Notes: generated by a model from the sequence alone, not told the origin. Counted from the first letter of the stretch, positions 37,728 through 46,573 are shown. The stretch is DNA of 64,000 nt from Granulicella tundricola MP5ACTX9 (GCF_000178975.2 NC_015064.1:1550001-1614000), one strand, 5' to 3'. Made by a program: numbers and translations.

Positions 37728-39269
37728 ATGACGAAAACCAAAGCAGTGTCTCGCCCAAGGCTCGCCCAGCTTGCTCTGGCAGCGTGTCTGGTCGGTGGCC
37801 CTGTCGTCCTCGCTCCCACCGGCAGCGCGTTTGCTCAGGCTCCCGGCGGTTCCCAGCCCGGCGCAAGCTCGACCGGTACCAGTTCTGGAGCCAACGCCTC
37901 CGCCATCCAGTCCGGGCAGACCCAGCTCTACAACGCCACCGGCCAGAATGGTGCCACGCCCACCCAGGATAGCTACAAGGGCTCCATCGTCACCGGAAAA
38001 AGCACCGGCACCATGATGGACCTCACCCTGGACGACGCCATCCAGCGCGGCCTGCGCCAGAACCTCGGCATCATCCTCCAGAGCTCCTCCGTCCAGGGCG
38101 CAAACGGTCAGCGGCTGGAGCAGCTTCAGCAGCTCCTCCCCACCGTCACCGGTTCCGCCTCCATCGAGGTCGAGCAGGTCAATCTCGCCGCCTACGGCCT
38201 CAAGTTCCCCGGCGTCAATCCCATCATCGGACCCTTCCAGGTCGTCGACTTCCGCGCCTACCTGACGCAGAACGTCCTGAACATCGCCGCGCTGCAGAGC
38301 TACATCGCCTCCAAGCACAACTTCGCCGGGGCCAAGCTCACCGCGGAAGATGCCCGTGACATGGTCGTCCTCACCGTCGGCAACGCCTACCTGCTCTGCA
38401 TCGCAGACGCCGCCCGCATTGAGGCCGTCAACGCCGAGCTCAAGACCTCCAAGGTTACCCTTGACCAAGCCGTCGCCGGTCATGACGCCGGCACCAACCC
38501 ACGCCTCGACGTCCTCCGCGCCCAGGTCGACTACCAGAACGAACAGCAGAGCCTGATCTCGACCGCGAACACCTTGGCCAAAGATAAGCTGGCCCTCGCC
38601 CGCGCCATCGGCCTGCCGCTCGATCAGCCCTTCCAGCTCACCGATACCGCGCCCTTCAAGCCGCTCGACAATCTCAACGCGGAGACAGCCTTCACGGAAG
38701 CTCTCAAATCTCGCAAGGATCTGCAGGCCAGCCAGGAAGCCGTCAAATCCGGTGAGGCGCAGCGCAAGGCCGCCATCGCAGACCAGTTTCCCGTCGTCAG
38801 CGTCTCCGGAGACTTCGGAGATATCGGAGAAACCGCCGGCCACTCCCACGGCACCTTTACCGCCACCGGCCAGGTTAGTGCGCCCATCCTTCAGCTCGCC
38901 AAGACGCGCGGCGAAAGGGAAGTAGCCGACGCCTCCCTCACCCAGGCCAAGGCTCGTCTCTCCGATGAGGTTCAGCAGGTCAACGCCGATATCCGCGACT
39001 CCATCCTCGATATCCAGTCCGCGGCCAAGCTCGTCGATGCCACTAAATCGAACGTCGATCTCGCAACCGAGGCGCTTTCGGAAGCCCAGCAGCGCTTCCA
39101 CGCCGGCATCTCGGACAACCTTCCCGTCTCGCAGGCTCAGTCGCAGTTTGAGCAGGCCAACGACCAATACATCAGCGCGCTCTACCAGCACAACGTAGCC
39201 AAGCTCACCCTGGCGCGTGCGCTCGGCGCAGCTCAGACCAACTACAAAGATTATCTCGGAGGCAAGTAA
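37728..39269 (+). CDS. TolC-family outer-membrane efflux protein
   Basis: 513 residues. Signal peptide in LAQLALAACLVGGPVVLAPT with cleavage after AFAQ, a Gly/Ser/Ala-rich lead, then two OEP domains: MDLTLDDAIQRGLRQNLGIIL (about 97-117) and the long helices VLRAQVDYQNEQQSLIS and QAQSQFEQANDQYISAL. Forms a trimeric outer-membrane tunnel. It ends two bases before an EmrA/HlyD-like adaptor gene, so the pair forms one efflux operon. A 643-residue opposite-strand frame here is a shadow. Confidence 0.94.
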   Translation: MTKTKAVSRPRLAQLALAACLVGGPVVLAPTGSAFAQAPGGSQPGASSTGTSSGANASAIQSGQTQLYNATGQNGATPTQDSYKGSIVTGKSTGTMMDLTLDDAIQRGLRQNLGIILQSSSVQGANGQRLEQLQQLLPTVTGSASIEVEQVNLAAYGLKFPGVNPIIGPFQVVDFRAYLTQNVLNIAALQSYIASKHNFAGAKLTAEDARDMVVLTVGNAYLLCIADAARIEAVNAELKTSKVTLDQAVAGHDAGTNPRLDVLRAQVDYQNEQQSLISTANTLAKDKLALARAIGLPLDQPFQLTDTAPFKPLDNLNAETAFTEALKSRKDLQASQEAVKSGEAQRKAAIADQFPVVSVSGDFGDIGETAGHSHGTFTATGQVSAPILQLAKTRGEREVADASLTQAKARLSDEVQQVNADIRDSILDIQSAAKLVDATKSNVDLATEALSEAQQRFHAGISDNLPVSQAQSQFEQANDQYISALYQHNVAKLTLARALGAAQTNYKDYLGGK

Positions 39270-39271
39270 CC

Positions 39272-40636
39272 GTGGCAGATACAGAGCAGCAACAAGAGTC
39301 CCAACAGGGCCAGCAAACCGACCATCAGCAGCCGGAACAGAAGAGCGCGCCTGCAAGCGCGCCCGCCAAGCCCGCCGCTCCGGAAGAGACCCCGGCCCGG
39401 AAGACCGGCCGTCGCGTTTTTATCTTCGGTGTTCTCATCCTGCTCGTCCTCGGCGCAGCCTTCTGGTACTGGCGCTCCACCTTCTCGGAGGATACGGACG
39501 ACGCCCAGGTTGACGGCGATATCTACCAGATCAGCTCCCGCATCACCGGTCAGGTCATCCACGTCTACGCGGAAGACAACACCAAGGTGAACAAGGGTGA
39601 TCTCCTCATCGAGATCGACCCCAAGGACTACCAGGTCGCGCTCGAGCAGGCTCAAGCCGCTCTCGCCAGCGCCCAGGCGGACTACACCAACGCCAACGTG
39701 AACGTGCCGATCACCAGCACCACCAGCAACACCCAGGTCAGCACCTCGAACTCTGATGTGCGCGGGTCAGCTTCCTCCGTCACCCAGGCCCAGCAGCAGG
39801 CAGCCGCCGCCGCCGCCCGCGTGGAGCAGGAGCAGGCCAACGCCATCAAGGCCGCCAAGGACGTAGAGCGTTACACCCCGCTCGTAGAAAAAGATGTCAT
39901 CAGCCGTCAGCAGTATGACGCGGCCATTGCATCCTCTCGCGCCTCCTCGGCTGCGGTGCTTGAGGCGGAGAACAACCTTGTCGCCCAGCAGTCGGCTGTA
40001 ACCACCGCGCAGCAGAAGCTCGATCAGTCTCGCGCCCAGGCCATGCAGGCCGCCAAGAACGGTCCCCAGCAGGTCAAGGCCCAGCAAGCTCGCGCCCAGT
40101 CCATGCTTGCCCAGGTCAAGTCCGCCCAGGCCAAGGTCGATCAGGCTCTGCTCAACCTGTCCTACACCCGCGTGGTGGCTCCGTCCTCCGGCGTCATCAA
40201 CAAGAAGAGCGTCGTCGTTGGAGCCAACCTCGCCGTCGGCCAGGATCTCCTGACGATCATCCCGCTGACCAACCTCTGGGTCACCGCCAACTTCAAGGAG
40301 ACGCAGCTCAAGGGCATGCACCGTTGCCAGGAGGTCGGCATCAAGGTCGACGCTCTCGGCGGCCGCGAGTTCTCGGGTAAGGTCACCCAGATCGGCGGCG
40401 CAACCGGCTCACGCCTCTCGCTCTTCCCACCTGAGAACGCCACCGGAAATTACGTGAAGGTCGTTCAGCGGATCCCGGTCCGCATTGACTTCACCAACCT
40501 CGATAAGGAAAACGGCGACTACGCTCTACGCCCCGGCTTCTCGGTCACCCCGGACGTCACCATCAAGGGCAAAGACGACAACAAGAACACGTCGGATTGC
40601 GAAAAGGGTCTACCCGAGCAGCAAGCCGCAAAGTAG
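39272..40636 (+). CDS. HlyD/EmrA-family periplasmic adaptor protein
   Basis: 454 residues from a GTG. A Gln-rich cytoplasmic lead of about 45 residues, one membrane helix (VFIFGVLILLVLGAAFWYW), the lipoyl-like DTDDAQVDGDIYQISSRITGQV, a long coiled hairpin (about 120-285), and the beta-barrel end VGANLAVGQDLLTIIPLTNLWVTANFKE. The DTDDAQVDG signature is that of EmrA adaptors, which pair with an MFS DHA2 pump. No pump gene follows; the operon ends in a terminator. Confidence 0.94.
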   Translation: MADTEQQQESQQGQQTDHQQPEQKSAPASAPAKPAAPEETPARKTGRRVFIFGVLILLVLGAAFWYWRSTFSEDTDDAQVDGDIYQISSRITGQVIHVYAEDNTKVNKGDLLIEIDPKDYQVALEQAQAALASAQADYTNANVNVPITSTTSNTQVSTSNSDVRGSASSVTQAQQQAAAAAARVEQEQANAIKAAKDVERYTPLVEKDVISRQQYDAAIASSRASSAAVLEAENNLVAQQSAVTTAQQKLDQSRAQAMQAAKNGPQQVKAQQARAQSMLAQVKSAQAKVDQALLNLSYTRVVAPSSGVINKKSVVVGANLAVGQDLLTIIPLTNLWVTANFKETQLKGMHRCQEVGIKVDALGGREFSGKVTQIGGATGSRLSLFPPENATGNYVKVVQRIPVRIDFTNLDKENGDYALRPGFSVTPDVTIKGKDDNKNTSDCEKGLPEQQAAK

Positions 40637-40657
40637 TCTCCACAAGCCGCAGCAAAG

Positions 40658-40698
40658 AAGGTCGCCGATCCCAAGGATTGAGCGGCCTTTTTCTTTTG
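40658..40698 (+). terminator. Terminator of the tolC-emrA operon
   Basis: Stem AAGGTCGC/GCGGCCTT (one G-U pair, 16-base loop; 40658-40689) followed by TTTCTTTT, 22 bases after the adaptor stop. Confidence 0.6.
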
Positions 40699-40723
40699 CT
40701 GTTGTCACTGTTCCTCTTACGCC

Positions 40724-40748
40724 GTCATTCAGAGCAAAGCGAAGGATA
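40724..40748 (+). repeat. Dispersed intergenic repeat fragment (GTCATTCAGAG type)
   Basis: GTCATTCAGAGCAAAGCGAA resembles the short dispersed GTCATTC(T/A)GAGCGAAGCGAA sequence I know from acidobacterial and other genomes' intergenic regions. It lies between the terminator and the GH5 gene. The following bases contain three CTTAGCG copies at about 40779-40808. Confidence 0.4.
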
Positions 40749-40865
40749 CCCGCATTGGCACTCGCCCTACATGGCGCCCTTAGCGTTCTTCCTTAGCGCC
40801 CTTAGCGGTTTGCCGTTACCACTCCCATCCCGCCACAACAACTGCGCAAGGAAGCCGTCGCTCCC

Positions 40866-41912
40866 TCACGGAGCAACCCTGACCGCCGTAGCCTTCAACC
40901 CATAAGTCGGGTTATTCACAATATCCGTCCCATAAGTCGTTAGCCCCGCAAAGCTCCCATCCGAACTCATATTCCGTGCATCCACATCATCCGGAAACCA
41001 GCTCCACGCCAGCCATCCCACCTGATCCGCCAGCAGGGTCGTCAGAAAGCTCTGATACGTAAACCCCGTAGTCGTGGGCGTATTTTCGTTCGTCCCGTCG
41101 AGGTCGTAGATCGGCAGGTTACCCGGCGGATCGCCCTCCTTGTTCGCAACTTCCCCGATCACAATCGGAAGATCCGCCGCAATCGCCGCCTGCACCCCCG
41201 GCCTGCCGTCAAAGCCCGCCCAGTACGCATGTGCGCTCAGCAGCACGTTCTTCAGCGGATCGGACGCGACCAGCGCAGCCCCCGTCCCACTCGTCGTGAA
41301 CGCCTCACTCGACGTCCCGGAGTCCGGCGCATCGATCATCAATGGACACGTATATCCCGCCGTCCGCATCGCCTTGATCGCCTTCTCGTAGTCCGTCTTA
41401 TACGTGCTCAGTGCCGCAGCAGGGGTCTCTCCCTCCGCCCACCGGTAGTCGCCGAGTTCATTCGCAAGATTGAGGATCAGGCACGATTCACGTGCCTTCA
41501 GAGCCGCAAACACTCCGTTCTGCGTCTGGTCTCCCGTTGAAGTCCACCACGGAGTCACCACCGTACTCAGCAGGCTCATTTTCGCGTTCGAAGTAAAGTC
41601 TGCAAATTCCACGATCGGAATGACCTTGGCCGCAACGCACCGGTCGATCAGGTTCGTAAGATTGCCGATCGTGAACGCCCCCCTGCCCTTGGTCGGATAG
41701 ACCTTGTACCAGGGAATCCGGATCGCGTTCGCACCCGTCTGCAGCACCTCGTCCAGGTAGTCGATGCCCGGATACTTCCACTGATCCAGCGCCTGGTAGT
41801 CCACCCCGCGCAGCACCACCTTGTTCCCCTGCCGGTCGTACAGAAAGCGCCCCTTAACGTTCAGGGTCGCCTTGAGCGCCGCCGCCTTCGTAGACACATT
41901 CTCCTCTGCCAT
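40866..41912 (-). CDS. GH5-family glycoside hydrolase (cellulase/mannanase-like)
   Basis: 348 residues. FLYDRQGNKVVLRGVDYQ, TGANAIRIPWYKVYP, the acid/base Glu151 in LNLANELGDYRW, HAYW, and nucleophile Glu253 in PIVIGEVANKEG follow the GH5 (beta/alpha)8 order; LAWSWFPDD is the terminal Trp region. It most resembles GH5 endo-mannanases or endoglucanases, but the start MAEENVSTKAAALKATLNVKG has no signal peptide. So it is either cytoplasmic or exported by another route. Isolated gene on the minus strand. Confidence 0.85.
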   Translation of the reverse strand: MAEENVSTKAAALKATLNVKGRFLYDRQGNKVVLRGVDYQALDQWKYPGIDYLDEVLQTGANAIRIPWYKVYPTKGRGAFTIGNLTNLIDRCVAAKVIPIVEFADFTSNAKMSLLSTVVTPWWTSTGDQTQNGVFAALKARESCLILNLANELGDYRWAEGETPAAALSTYKTDYEKAIKAMRTAGYTCPLMIDAPDSGTSSEAFTTSGTGAALVASDPLKNVLLSAHAYWAGFDGRPGVQAAIAADLPIVIGEVANKEGDPPGNLPIYDLDGTNENTPTTTGFTYQSFLTTLLADQVGWLAWSWFPDDVDARNMSSDGSFAGLTTYGTDIVNNPTYGLKATAVRVAP

Positions 41913-42334
41913 CGCAACCCACCCTTCTCTCTGCCCAAAATACTTTCAGAAAACACCCTCAAAAACACCAGCAAATTCGCATGTCAAGCCCCCCACCATG
42001 CAAAAAACGCTGTAACTCTAACCGGCACAACAACATAGCCTCTAAAAATAGTTGGGGTATTTGGTTCCCCCAAACGCGTACAATTAACTCATATCCAAAA
42101 GACAATTTAGCCCAGCGAAAGAAGGCATAACTCCTTTCAATGCAAGACTTTACCCATAAGTATTTTAGAAAGAACAATTTGCGCGCATGTTCGGACTTAA
42201 GTCGTGTCGAATGAAGACTTTGGACTAAATGAGGTGGGGTGGGGGAGTATCCGGAATTCACCCAAACCCTGCATTGAGGGTTGCAAACCATACCCCCTTC
42301 TCCCGCATCATATGAACTACAAGGGGTGAAGAAA
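41913..42334. other. Divergent regulatory region between GH5 and dps
   Basis: 422 bases, A+T richer than the neighbours. It contains the second copy of the 19-bp box (42044-42062) inside a TTGGGG...CCCCAA inverted repeat, and a TACAAT (42079-42084) that could be a -10 lying just downstream of it. A palindromic GACTTAAGTC is at 42194-42203. The dps ribosome site AAGGGGTGAAG precedes the ATG. No protein-like frame. Confidence 0.5.
42044..42073 (+). repeat. 19-bp box, copy 2, within an inverted repeat
   Basis: AAAAATAGTTGGGGTATTT (42044-42062) is identical to the minus strand at 11530-11512. It overlaps TTGGGG (42052-42057)...CCCCAA (42068-42073). It sits about 270 bases before dps and 130 before GH5, where an operator or promoter part would be expected. 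Confidence 0.5.
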
Positions 42335-42931
42335 ATGGCAGTTGCAATGAAGAAGCAGACAATCGGCGACGCGAACGTAGCACCGCACTGGCACGCCAAG
42401 GCAAAAGAGATCCAAGCATACGGATCGGTCATTGAAGATATGCCCCACCGCCTCAGCGCCAAGGTCCGCGCCGAGATGGTCGGCAAGCTGAATCAGCTTC
42501 TCGCGGACTCGATCGACCTCCGCGATATGTACAAGAAGCACCACTGGCAAGTCTCCGGCCCCACCTTCTACCAACTCCATCTCCTCTTCGACAAGCATTT
42601 TGAGGAGCAGGTAGAGCTCGTGGACACCATCGCAGAGCGCATCCAGCTTCTTGGCGGCGTAACCATCGCCATGGGCGGCGACGTGGCCCAGATCTCGCAG
42701 ATCCCCAAACCGCCCCGCGGCAAGGAGGAGGTTCCGGTCCAGATCTCCCGCCTGCTTGAGGCCCACAAGATCATCATGCAGCAGTGCCACGACATCGCCG
42801 AAGCAGCCGACGACGCCGGGGATGACGGCACCAACGACATGGTCGTCTCCGACATCCTCCGTCCGAACGAACTGCAGTCCTGGTTCATCGGTCAGCACCT
42901 CGTCGAGATGCCCCTGATCCTCGACAAGTAG
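42335..42931 (+). CDS. dps: Dps-family DNA-binding ferritin-like protein
   Basis: 198 residues. The ferroxidase signature DLRDMYKKHHWQVSGPTFYQLHLLFDKHFEEQVELVD has the expected ligands His70, His82, Asp86 and Glu90. Dps dodecamers oxidise and store iron and shield DNA during stress. Longer than the usual 160 residues because of a 40-residue lead and a C-terminal extension. The ATG at 42335 has a strong AAGGGGTGAAG ribosome site. Single gene with its own terminator; a repeated 19-bp box lies in its upstream region. Confidence 0.93.
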   Translation: MAVAMKKQTIGDANVAPHWHAKAKEIQAYGSVIEDMPHRLSAKVRAEMVGKLNQLLADSIDLRDMYKKHHWQVSGPTFYQLHLLFDKHFEEQVELVDTIAERIQLLGGVTIAMGGDVAQISQIPKPPRGKEEVPVQISRLLEAHKIIMQQCHDIAEAADDAGDDGTNDMVVSDILRPNELQSWFIGQHLVEMPLILDK

Positions 42932-42947
42932 TCATTAACCCAGTAGG

Positions 42948-42983
42948 CGACATGCCCTGCCACCCGGCAGGGCATGTCGTTTT
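42948..42983 (+). terminator. dps terminator
   Basis: Perfect 14-bp stem CGACATGCCCTGCC/GGCAGGGCATGTCG with four-base loop (42948-42979), then TTTT. It lies between convergent dps and ubiX. Confidence 0.9.
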
Positions 42984-43581
42984 AATCAGCTTGCCACTTG
43001 AAGGCATCCGCCTGCGGCAGGCCGATATGCCCAAGCACCCGCCGCACAAACTGCCCCGCCATCTCGGCGGAGGTCTGCGGCTGGTTGTAGAAGGCCGGCA
43101 TCACCGGATAGAGGGTAGCCCCGGCATCGGCGGCCAGCGTCATGTTCCGCAGATGAATCTTGTTGAACGGAGTCTCCCGCACGCAGAGAATGAGCGGCCG
43201 AGCCTCCTTGAGACACACATCCGCCGCACGTTCGATGAGGTTTGAGGCCATGCCATGCGCGATGCCGGCCAGCGTGCCCATCGAGCAGGGAAGCACGATC
43301 ATCCCGTCCGACGGGTAGCTGCCGGATGCGATGTTCGCGCCGATGTCAGGATCGGCATGATGCTGCGTCTTCACTGAAGCATGACCGAGCAGCTTCTCCG
43401 GCAGCGCAGTACGGCCCGATAACTGAAGCTCCTCTGCCAGCACCCGGAGCGCACTCTCGCTCACCACGAGATTGATCTTCGTCACCCGGGCATCGGCCTC
43501 GAGCAGCCGCAGCATCTCCGCGGCAAAGACAGACCCACTGGCCCCGGTAATCGCCAGCGTCAAATTGGAAGGAACGTTCAC
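42982..43581 (-). CDS. ubiX: Flavin prenyltransferase UbiX
   Basis: 199 residues. Makes prenylated FMN for UbiD-type decarboxylases. Seen: LTLAITGASGSVFAAEMLRLLE (FMN phosphate loop), SDGMIVLPCSMGTLAGIAHGMASNLIERAADVCLKE, RPLILCVRETPFNKIHLRNM, and PVMPAFYNQPQT (prenyl/phosphate-site Tyr). Full family length. A YkgJ-type gene precedes it by three bases, then purB, so it is the last gene of a purB-ykgJ-ubiX operon. ubiD is not in the window. Confidence 0.96.
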   Translation of the reverse strand: MNVPSNLTLAITGASGSVFAAEMLRLLEADARVTKINLVVSESALRVLAEELQLSGRTALPEKLLGHASVKTQHHADPDIGANIASGSYPSDGMIVLPCSMGTLAGIAHGMASNLIERAADVCLKEARPLILCVRETPFNKIHLRNMTLAADAGATLYPVMPAFYNQPQTSAEMAGQFVRRVLGHIGLPQADAFKWQAD

Positions 43582-43584
43582 CTG

Positions 43585-44193
43585 CTAATTATCGCGCAGA
43601 GCGTATGCGAGCAACGTCTCGCCTGAACATCCGGCCTGTTCGTTGTAAGCGTCATCACTCGCTTCCTGGATCTCCGGGACAGCAGGATCGAGCTCACAGG
43701 CTGCGATCTCGTCGGTCGAGGCATGGATGAAGCAAAGCTCACACGTTCCGAGGTTATCCTCAGGCGTCCGCATCGGAGGCCCGAAGGTTCGACAAAGGAT
43801 CGGCCGCGCCTCGTACAAGTCACAGGTCCCGGTGGTCAGGTCGAGCACTGGGCAAGGCTCATCGTTGGCGAACTCCTCAAACAGGATCGCCGACTCATGA
43901 TCCTCGTTGAGAACGCCCGTTGCAAGATCGCCCGGAAACCACGGATCGAGCCGCGTCAGCGCGTCCAAGACCCGCAGCCGAATCCGCTCCGCTCGAGCCG
44001 GATCGCTACCGGACAGAGCGTGCAAGCCCTGGCGGAGCCGCTCCGCATCCTGCTGCGCGATGGGGAACACTCCGACGCAGCACTGCGAGCAGCCCGCACG
44101 ACAGGCTAGATGGGAGCCACCCCGCAGGGTGGCGTCGGCCAGCGCAGCATCCACAATCTGCACCAGCCGCGCATCCAGCGTCTGTCCAGGCAT
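43585..44193 (-). CDS. YkgJ-family cysteine-cluster protein
   Basis: 202 residues. LACRAGCSQCCVGVFPI (CxxxCxxCC), then CPVLDLTTGTCDLYEARPILCRTFG and CELCFIH supply the conserved cysteines of the YkgJ/UPF0153 zinc- or iron-chelating fold. Biochemical role unknown. Its ATG overlaps the purB stop (TGATG), indicating coupling, and ubiX starts three bases after it. Confidence 0.88.
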   Translation of the reverse strand: MPGQTLDARLVQIVDAALADATLRGGSHLACRAGCSQCCVGVFPIAQQDAERLRQGLHALSGSDPARAERIRLRVLDALTRLDPWFPGDLATGVLNEDHESAILFEEFANDEPCPVLDLTTGTCDLYEARPILCRTFGPPMRTPEDNLGTCELCFIHASTDEIAACELDPAVPEIQEASDDAYNEQAGCSGETLLAYALRDN

Positions 44194-45491
44194 CAGCTTT
44201 GCGCGAGAACGCGCGTGAAGATCGCATCCACATTGGCAAGCTGACGGTTGTAATCAAAGGCACGCGCCAGCTTCTCTGGGCTCAGGCGGCTGGTGATCTC
44301 AGGCTCCTTCGCAACCTCATCGCGGAAGACAAGGTCTTCCTTCCAGCTCCGCATCGCGTGGCCTTGGACGAGCCGGTAAGCATCCTCGCGCAACATGCCG
44401 GACTCCGCCAGATCCAGCAGCAACTGTCCGGAGAAGATGAGCCCCCCGGTGGACTCCAGGTTCTTCAACATGCGAGCCGGGTACACCAGCAGCTTATCGA
44501 TCAGGTTCGTGGTCTTGGCAAGCAGATAGTCGGCCAGAATGGTCGAGTCAGGGAAGATCACCCGCTCAGCCGATGAGTGAGAGATGTCCCGCTCATGCCA
44601 CAGTGCGACGTTCTCAAATGCAGTCTGCGCGTTCGACCGAATGACACGCGCAAGCCCACTGATCTGTTCGCTGACGATCGGGTTCCGCTTGTGCGGCATA
44701 GCGGAGGACCCCTTCTGCTTCTCCGAGAAGAACTCCTCAGCCTCACGAACCTCCGTGCGCTGGAGATGACGAACCTCTGTGGCGATCTTGTCCAACGTAG
44801 AGGCGAGCACTGCCAGCGTAGCGATATATGCCGCGTGACGATCACGCTGCACGATCTGCGTCGCGATCGCAACCGGCTTGAGCCCGAGCGCCTCACAGAT
44901 GGCCTCCTCGTGCTCCGGCTTGAGGTGGCCGAAGGTGCCGACAGCACCGGACAGCTTGCCGACGCGCAGGTCTTCTGCGGCGGCATCGAAGCGGACGAGG
45001 TTGCGCTGGACCTCGGAGTACCAGAGGAGCAGCTTGAGGCCGAAGGTCGTGGGCTCGGCGTGGACGCCGTGGGTGCGGCCTATGCTCGGAGTCATCTTGA
45101 ACTCGAGCGCGCGACGCTTCAGAACCTCAGCCAGTTTGACGATGCCCTCGCGGATGATTGCGGAGGCCTCCTTGAGTTGGAGAGACTGTGCGGTGTCGAC
45201 GACGTCGGTGGAGGTCAGGCCGTAGTGGAACCAGCGTGACTCGGGGCCAACGAACTCGGAGACGCTGGTCGTGAAGGCGATGACGTCGTGGCGGACTTCG
45301 GCTTCGATCTCGTTGATGCGATCGACGGAGAAGTTGCCTTTGTCGCGGATGGCATCGGCGGCCTCCTGCGGGACGATGCCGGCGCGGGCGAGAGCTTGAG
45401 AGGCGGCCGTTTCAACACGGAGCCAGCAGCGGTACTTGTTTTCGTCAGTCCAGATGCGGCCCATCTCAGGGCGGGTATAGCGGGCGATCAA
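44193..45491 (-). CDS. purB: Adenylosuccinate lyase
   Basis: 432 residues. Releases fumarate from SAICAR and adenylosuccinate in purine synthesis. Seen: MIARYTRPEMGRIWTDENKY at the start, SEFVGPESRWFHYGLTSTDVVDTAQ, TIGRTHGVHAEPTTFGLK-like region, and the fumarase-superfamily signature GSSAMPHKRNP with the catalytic Ser loop. Standard length for the Bacillus-type enzyme. First gene of the operon with the YkgJ protein and ubiX. Confidence 0.97.
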   Translation of the reverse strand: MIARYTRPEMGRIWTDENKYRCWLRVETAASQALARAGIVPQEAADAIRDKGNFSVDRINEIEAEVRHDVIAFTTSVSEFVGPESRWFHYGLTSTDVVDTAQSLQLKEASAIIREGIVKLAEVLKRRALEFKMTPSIGRTHGVHAEPTTFGLKLLLWYSEVQRNLVRFDAAAEDLRVGKLSGAVGTFGHLKPEHEEAICEALGLKPVAIATQIVQRDRHAAYIATLAVLASTLDKIATEVRHLQRTEVREAEEFFSEKQKGSSAMPHKRNPIVSEQISGLARVIRSNAQTAFENVALWHERDISHSSAERVIFPDSTILADYLLAKTTNLIDKLLVYPARMLKNLESTGGLIFSGQLLLDLAESGMLREDAYRLVQGHAMRSWKEDLVFRDEVAKEPEITSRLSPEKLARAFDYNRQLANVDAIFTRVLAQS

Positions 45492-45515
45492 GGGGATTCC
45501 TTTATAAAGACTTTT

Positions 45516-45773
45516 TTATCGGTCGGAGACGCCGAACAGGGTGGCCATCTCGGCGTGGAGGAATCCCTGGCCGGGGCGGTAGGGTTGAATCCACTTGCCG
45601 TCCAGGACGAACTGGGGGATGGCCTTCTTGCCGACGTTGGCGAGGACTTCATCAGCCGCGCCGGGGGTGGCCTCGATGTCGACCTCTTTGAAGGGAATAT
45701 TGTGCTTGGCGAGAAAGCGCTTGGCCTCACGGCAATCGCGGCACCAGGATGCGGAGTATACGGTCAAATCCAT
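45516..45773 (-). CDS. Glutaredoxin-family protein
   Basis: 85 residues. MDLTVYSASWCRDCREAKRFL has a dithiol active site Cys11-Arg-Asp-Cys14, unlike the usual CPYC; KKAIPQFVLDGKWIQPY contains the cis-Pro loop. Thioredoxin-fold disulfide or glutathione reductant in the cytoplasm. The CRDC site is seen in small bacterial glutaredoxins of actinobacterial (mycoredoxin-like) and acidobacterial type. It lies 24 bases before purB on the same strand, so it may share its transcript. Confidence 0.9.
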   Translation of the reverse strand: MDLTVYSASWCRDCREAKRFLAKHNIPFKEVDIEATPGAADEVLANVGKKAIPQFVLDGKWIQPYRPGQGFLHAEMATLFGVSDR

Positions 45774-45796
45774 AGGTCTATTCTACCTTCCCGACG

Positions 45797-46573
45797 CTAC
45801 TGCTCCTTGTAGTTTCGGATGAGGCCGCCGTCTACGAAGTAGGTGGAGCCCGTTACATAGGCCGCTTCGTCCGAGGCCAGGAAGGCTACGAGGGACGCTA
45901 CGTCCTCTGGTGTACCCAGGCGGCCGAGGGGGATGTTGTTGAGGAGGGCGTTGAGCTTGGGCTTGTCCTCCAGCAGGGAGGCGTTGATGGGGGTGTTGAT
46001 GGCGCCGGGGGCTACGTTGTTGACCGTAATGCCGAGCGGACCGAGTTCCATGGCGAGGTCGCGCATGAGCATGCGGATGCCGCCCTTTGCGGCGCAGTAG
46101 CTGGCGAAGTTGGGGAAGACCATGTCCTCATGGACGGAGCTGATGTTGATGACGCGGCCAGGCTTTTTGGCTTCCATGAGCTTTTGGACGAAGCGCTGGG
46201 TGAGGAAGAAGGGGGCTTTGAGATTCGTGCCCAGGACGAGGTCGTAGTCGGACTCGGTGGCCTCCCAGAAGGGGGCGTGCTTCTCCACGCCGGCGTTGTT
46301 GACGAGGATGTCGCAGGAGCCGAGTTGCTGCCAGGCCTGCTCCACCAGGTTCTTGACGTCGTCCATGATGGTGACGTCGGCCTTGACCGTAATGGTCTTG
46401 CCCCCGCCTGCTGCGGCGATCTTTTTCTGGGTTTCTTCCGCGCCCTCGGGGTTGGAGTGGTAATCGATGACGACGGATGCGCCCTCCGATGCGAGGCGGA
46501 CGGCGATGGACTGGCCTATGCCGGAGGATGATCCGGTGACGATGGCTACTTTACCTGTGAAACGTGCTGACAT
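45797..46573 (-). CDS. SDR oxidoreductase, glucose 1-dehydrogenase-like
   Basis: 258 residues. KVAIVTGSSSGIGQSIAVRLASEGASVVIDYHS is the cofactor motif; the YHS segment suggests NADP tolerance. NNAGVEKHAPF, catalytic YCAAKGG, APGAINTPIN and the end TGSTYFVDGGLIRNYKEQ closely follow Bacillus-type glucose 1-dehydrogenases. Likely oxidises glucose or a related sugar. The gene stands 23 bases before the glutaredoxin gene on the same strand. Confidence 0.9.
   Translation of the reverse strand: MSARFTGKVAIVTGSSSGIGQSIAVRLASEGASVVIDYHSNPEGAEETQKKIAAAGGGKTITVKADVTIMDDVKNLVEQAWQQLGSCDILVNNAGVEKHAPFWEATESDYDLVLGTNLKAPFFLTQRFVQKLMEAKKPGRVINISSVHEDMVFPNFASYCAAKGGIRMLMRDLAMELGPLGITVNNVAPGAINTPINASLLEDKPKLNALLNNIPLGRLGTPEDVASLVAFLASDEAAYVTGSTYFVDGGLIRNYKEQ

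Noticed and set aside
37425-39356. 643-residue minus-strand open frame opposite the tolC gene
   Set aside because: It mirrors the high-G+C third-position pattern of tolC, and its sequence has no recognisable domain or ribosome site; tolC on the other strand has signal peptide and OEP motifs.
40775-40810. Three CTTAGCG copies as a small tandem repeat
   Set aside because: Copies are short with uneven spacing; could be chance or part of a degenerate dispersed repeat.
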